Assembly: GCF_011045015.1 (NCBI RefSeq) | Contig: NZ_JAAKZY010000072.1 | Span: 1 to 45,734, forward strand | DNA: 45,734 nucleotides | Source: Streptomyces scabichelini | Lineage (GTDB): Bacteria; Actinomycetota; Actinomycetes; Streptomycetales; Streptomycetaceae | Reading direction: 5' to 3' | Shown: piece by piece, positions 43,805-45,734 of the stretch | Layout: every line of letters begins with the position of its first letter | Position numbering within the stretch: position 1 is the stretch's first letter | Translations under genes and position numbers: made by a program | The notes under the pieces: generated by a model | Seen by the model: only the letters and a program-made list of their open reading frames with translations | Told to the model about the DNA's origin: nothing | Database searches by the model: none

Positions 43805-43875
43805 TGAGCCCTCTCTCGTCATCGTAGGTCGGGTGGGTCACTCACAGGAGGGAATTGTGAGGTGTCGCCCTTGTT

Positions 43876-43895
43876 CGATGTTAAGTATCACATCG
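43876..43895. promoter_or_regulatory. palindrome upstream of the XRE regulator gene
   Basis: Arms cgatgt and acatcg flank taagtatc. It lies 72 bp from the regulator start and 131 bp from the divergent HATPase start, in a locally A+T-rich stretch. It is a likely operator for autoregulation or a promoter core. Confidence 0.5.
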
Positions 43896-44026
43896 GGTCC
43901 TCTATGGTGAGTCTCACGTCGCCCAACTGCCCCCGCCTATAAGCCGGAAGCGCACCTCCCAGGCATTGCCACCGCGTGGCGCCAGCGTTGAGCGAGCTCA
44001 AGTCCCCTTTCCTCCCGGAGCCCTCC

Positions 44027-44479
44027 ATGGTCACCGTAGCCCCGCCCGCCACCTGGTCGTACGCCCTTCGCCTGCCCCATGACCCGCGTGCCGCACGCGT
44101 CGCACGTATGACCGTGAGGGCCGCGCTCAACGGGCACGGCATGACCGAAGTCCTCGACCCAGTCGAGCTGTTGACGTCCGAATTGGTCACCAACGCCTAC
44201 CGGCACACCAAAGGGCCCGCCTCCCTGCGGTTGACCGCGTTGGGGGACGGGCGGTTGCGGGTCGGTGTGTGGGACAGCAGCCCGCACGTCCCCGCGCCCT
44301 TCGGTAAGCCACCTGGCGATCGCGTCCCACCCGCCCCGGCAGACGCGGAAGGCGGGCGCGGGCTCCTCCTCGTACGGGAGTACGCGAGTTCGTGGGGTGG
44401 CTGGCCACTCGGTGACGAGTTGCTCGGACGCGGTGCCGGGAAGCTGCTCTGGTTTGAGGTGGGAGGGGACGGGCTGTAG
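44027..44479 (+). CDS. HATPase-domain protein, anti-sigma-factor-like (RsbW type)
   Basis: 150 residues, cytoplasmic. GHKL ATPase motifs are visible: the N-box ELVTNAYRHT (about 56-65), the G1 box VGVWDSS (about 84), and GGRGLLLVREYASSWG (about 110-125). Such short kinase-like proteins act as anti-sigma factors or serine kinases, and one is commonly paired with WhiJ-like and DUF397 genes. GGAG lies six bases before the ATG. It is divergent from the XRE regulator. Confidence 0.9.
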   Translation: MVTVAPPATWSYALRLPHDPRAARVARMTVRAALNGHGMTEVLDPVELLTSELVTNAYRHTKGPASLRLTALGDGRLRVGVWDSSPHVPAPFGKPPGDRVPPAPADAEGGRGLLLVREYASSWGGWPLGDELLGRGAGKLLWFEVGGDGL

Positions 44480-44507
44480 CACTCAGTGGCCGTGTGATGA
44501 CAGCCGC

Positions 44508-44554
44508 TCCGCTAGCCGTAATGAATTTAGGCTAACTGGATTCCGGCTAGCGGA
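44508..44554 (+). terminator. 11-bp inverted repeat with A+T-rich spacer
   Basis: Arms tccgctagccg and cggctagcgga are perfect and separated by 25 bases that include another ggcta. It lies 28 bp after the HATPase stop and 117 bp before the next gene, so it may be a terminator, or a regulatory site for the downstream gene. Confidence 0.5.
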
Positions 44555-44670
44555 ACCGTCGTGCGTGAGCCTTCCGCGCAGGCCCCGGCAGCCCCTGTGC
44601 CCCAACTCCCGTGGCCGATAGGGTGCGAGTGCAAATGAGTGGCCACAGATGCTTACGGGGACGGAGTGGC

Positions 44671-45645
44671 GTGAGTCAGCGGCAGGTGCAGAAGATGTTT
44701 CGGCTCATGGCGAGTGGGGAGCCCGTTGAGCTCACCAGTGCCATGGCGTCCGTGAAGAAGCTTGCTCGGCTGGCCTTCGTTGCGGAGCAGTTCGGGTATC
44801 AGTACGCGGATGTGCGGCAGTCGGGCGGGCAGAACAACGCGCTGAAGATGCTCATCGTGCCGGATCCCAGTCCGCAGGCTCAGACTCGGGCCGCGCAGAA
44901 CTGGGCCCAGTATCCGCAAGCCGGGGACGGGAAGTCTCTGCCGCCCTTCGTGCCCGATGCGCTGGAGTTGCTGAAGGCCCGGATCAACTTCGATCTCACC
45001 GGCAAGAGTGCCGAGAAGCGGATGGGGATCGGGGCCGTCGGGCTCACGGTCGGTATGGCCATCGGGGTCGCGCGGGCCAGTGGGGACGGGGTGCTCTTCG
45101 TCATCGGGACGTGGGTGCTTCTCATCGCGATCCTGGGTGTCGGGTTCGTCGTCACGCGGAAGCGGAACGCCAAGTTCGCGGCGCGGTTGCAGGCCGCCGG
45201 GTTCGCGGCCGTTGCTGATGAGACGGGGAGGGTGCGGTATCTGCCTCCGGGCTGGCAGATGCCCGGCGGGCAGCTTCCGGTTGCGCAGCTTCCGGGGCAG
45301 GGGAATCCGTTTGCAGGGCAGGGGAACCCGTTCGCCGGCCAGCAGCCGGGTCAGCCGGGTCAGCCGGGTCAGCAGTTCGGTCATGGCAATCCGCACGGCC
45401 ACGGCAATCCGTACGGCGGCTCGCAGGGCGGTGGGCCGGCCCCCGGCCCGTACGCGCCTCAGCAGCCGCAGGCACCTCAGCAGACGTACACGGCCCCGCA
45501 GCCGCAGCCGCAGCCGCAGCCGCAGCCGCAGGCCCCCGCCCCCGGACCGTACGGCAGTCAGCCGGGCCCAGGTCCCTACGCCCAGCCCCAGCCGTATGCC
45601 CAACCGAACAACCCCTACGGTCAGCCGCACCCCCCTCAGCACTGA
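44671..45645 (+). CDS. two-TM protein with Gln/Pro/Gly-rich C-terminal tail
   Basis: 324 residues, function not recognised. Residues 1-110 are a soluble domain (FRLMASGEPVELTSAMASVK, FGYQYADVRQSGGQNNALKM). Two adjacent membrane segments follow (about 125-140 and 146-163), then a basic loop (RKRNAKFAARLQ) and a short conserved stretch (RVRYLPPGWQMPGG). The last 110 residues are low in complexity: GQGNPFA twice, QPG repeats, HGNPHGHGNPYGG, and six PQ pairs. The GTG at 44671 has GGAG four bases upstream. It is monocistronic and followed by a hairpin. Confidence 0.82.
   Translation: MSQRQVQKMFRLMASGEPVELTSAMASVKKLARLAFVAEQFGYQYADVRQSGGQNNALKMLIVPDPSPQAQTRAAQNWAQYPQAGDGKSLPPFVPDALELLKARINFDLTGKSAEKRMGIGAVGLTVGMAIGVARASGDGVLFVIGTWVLLIAILGVGFVVTRKRNAKFAARLQAAGFAAVADETGRVRYLPPGWQMPGGQLPVAQLPGQGNPFAGQGNPFAGQQPGQPGQPGQQFGHGNPHGHGNPYGGSQGGGPAPGPYAPQQPQAPQQTYTAPQPQPQPQPQPQAPAPGPYGSQPGPGPYAQPQPYAQPNNPYGQPHPPQH
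45496..45531 (+). repeat. 6-bp tandem repeats (ccgcag) in the PQ tract
   Basis: Six consecutive ccgcag units encode Pro-Gln pairs in the low-complexity tail of the two-TM protein. They keep the frame, so length changes would only lengthen or shorten the tail. Confidence 0.75.
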
Positions 45646-45650
45646 ACCAG

Positions 45651-45667
45651 GGCGCCACCAAGGCGCC
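45651..45667 (+). terminator. short stem-loop after the last gene
   Basis: ggcgcc / ggcgcc with the loop accaa, 6 bp past the stop codon. A further cccgagg triplet repeat lies at about 45673-45693. No gene is seen from here to the window end. Confidence 0.45.
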
Positions 45668-45734
45668 GACCCGAGGCCCGAGGCCCGAGGCCCTCGGCCA
45701 GAGAAGCGCCCCCTCCTCAGAACCTCCGGAGAAC

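Overview
The window looks like part of a Streptomyces chromosome. G+C is very high, third codon positions are strongly G/C-biased, and GTG starts and 4-bp ATGA or GTGA gene overlaps are common. The rare leucine codon TTA occurs in only a few genes, all regulatory or secretion-linked. The families also fit: an XRE/DUF5753 regulator next to a DUF397 protein, a large LuxR/AfsR-like ATPase regulator, and T7SS-signal RHS proteins. No rRNA, tRNA, CRISPR array or intact insertion sequence was seen.

Layout. (1) 1-4244, minus strand: a STAND-type ATPase regulator carrying an in-frame 15-bp repeat tract, followed by a methyltransferase and a perfect 36-bp palindrome that probably terminates transcription. 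(2) 4406-14048, minus strand: a six-gene sugar-use operon (binding lipoprotein, two permeases, YicI-like GH31 alpha-xylosidase, LacI regulator, secreted GH3 enzyme with CBM6). Two 16-bp palindromes upstream are the likely LacI operators. The enzyme set suggests alpha-xylosides such as xyloglucan fragments. (3) 14272-20792: a secreted RTX-repeat protein with a TTA codon, a GNAT/hydrolase pair, a P450, and a divergent MFS/LysR pair whose regulator has two TTA codons. (4) 20953-25753: a translationally coupled exopolysaccharide operon (Pro/Ser-rich membrane protein, fused CE4 deacetylase-GT2 synthase, membrane O-acyltransferase). (5) 25821-29093: a divergent TetR/quinone-oxidoreductase pair with a probable operator, and a membrane-fused spermidine-synthase-like protein.

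(6) 29250-42379 is the most unusual part. A 1510-residue RHS protein with a type VII-like N-terminus ends in a 120-residue tail with ADP-ribosyltransferase-like motifs. Behind it lie two copies of a family I do not recognise, with a broken barstar-like immunity gene between them. Next come two lipoproteins with nearly identical promoter and signal sequences but different mature domains, and a secreted protein overlapping the second. Finally there is a WXG100-like gene (TTA at codon 5), a tail-less T7SS-signal protein, and two related membrane proteins around a soluble one. This reads as a polymorphic toxin/immunity island whose tips have been swapped.

(7) 42744-45667: a WhiJ-like set (DUF397 protein, XRE/DUF5753 regulator, divergent HATPase) and a two-TM protein with a Gln/Pro/Gly-rich tail.

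All functional calls come from reading motifs by eye. No alignment or database search was run.
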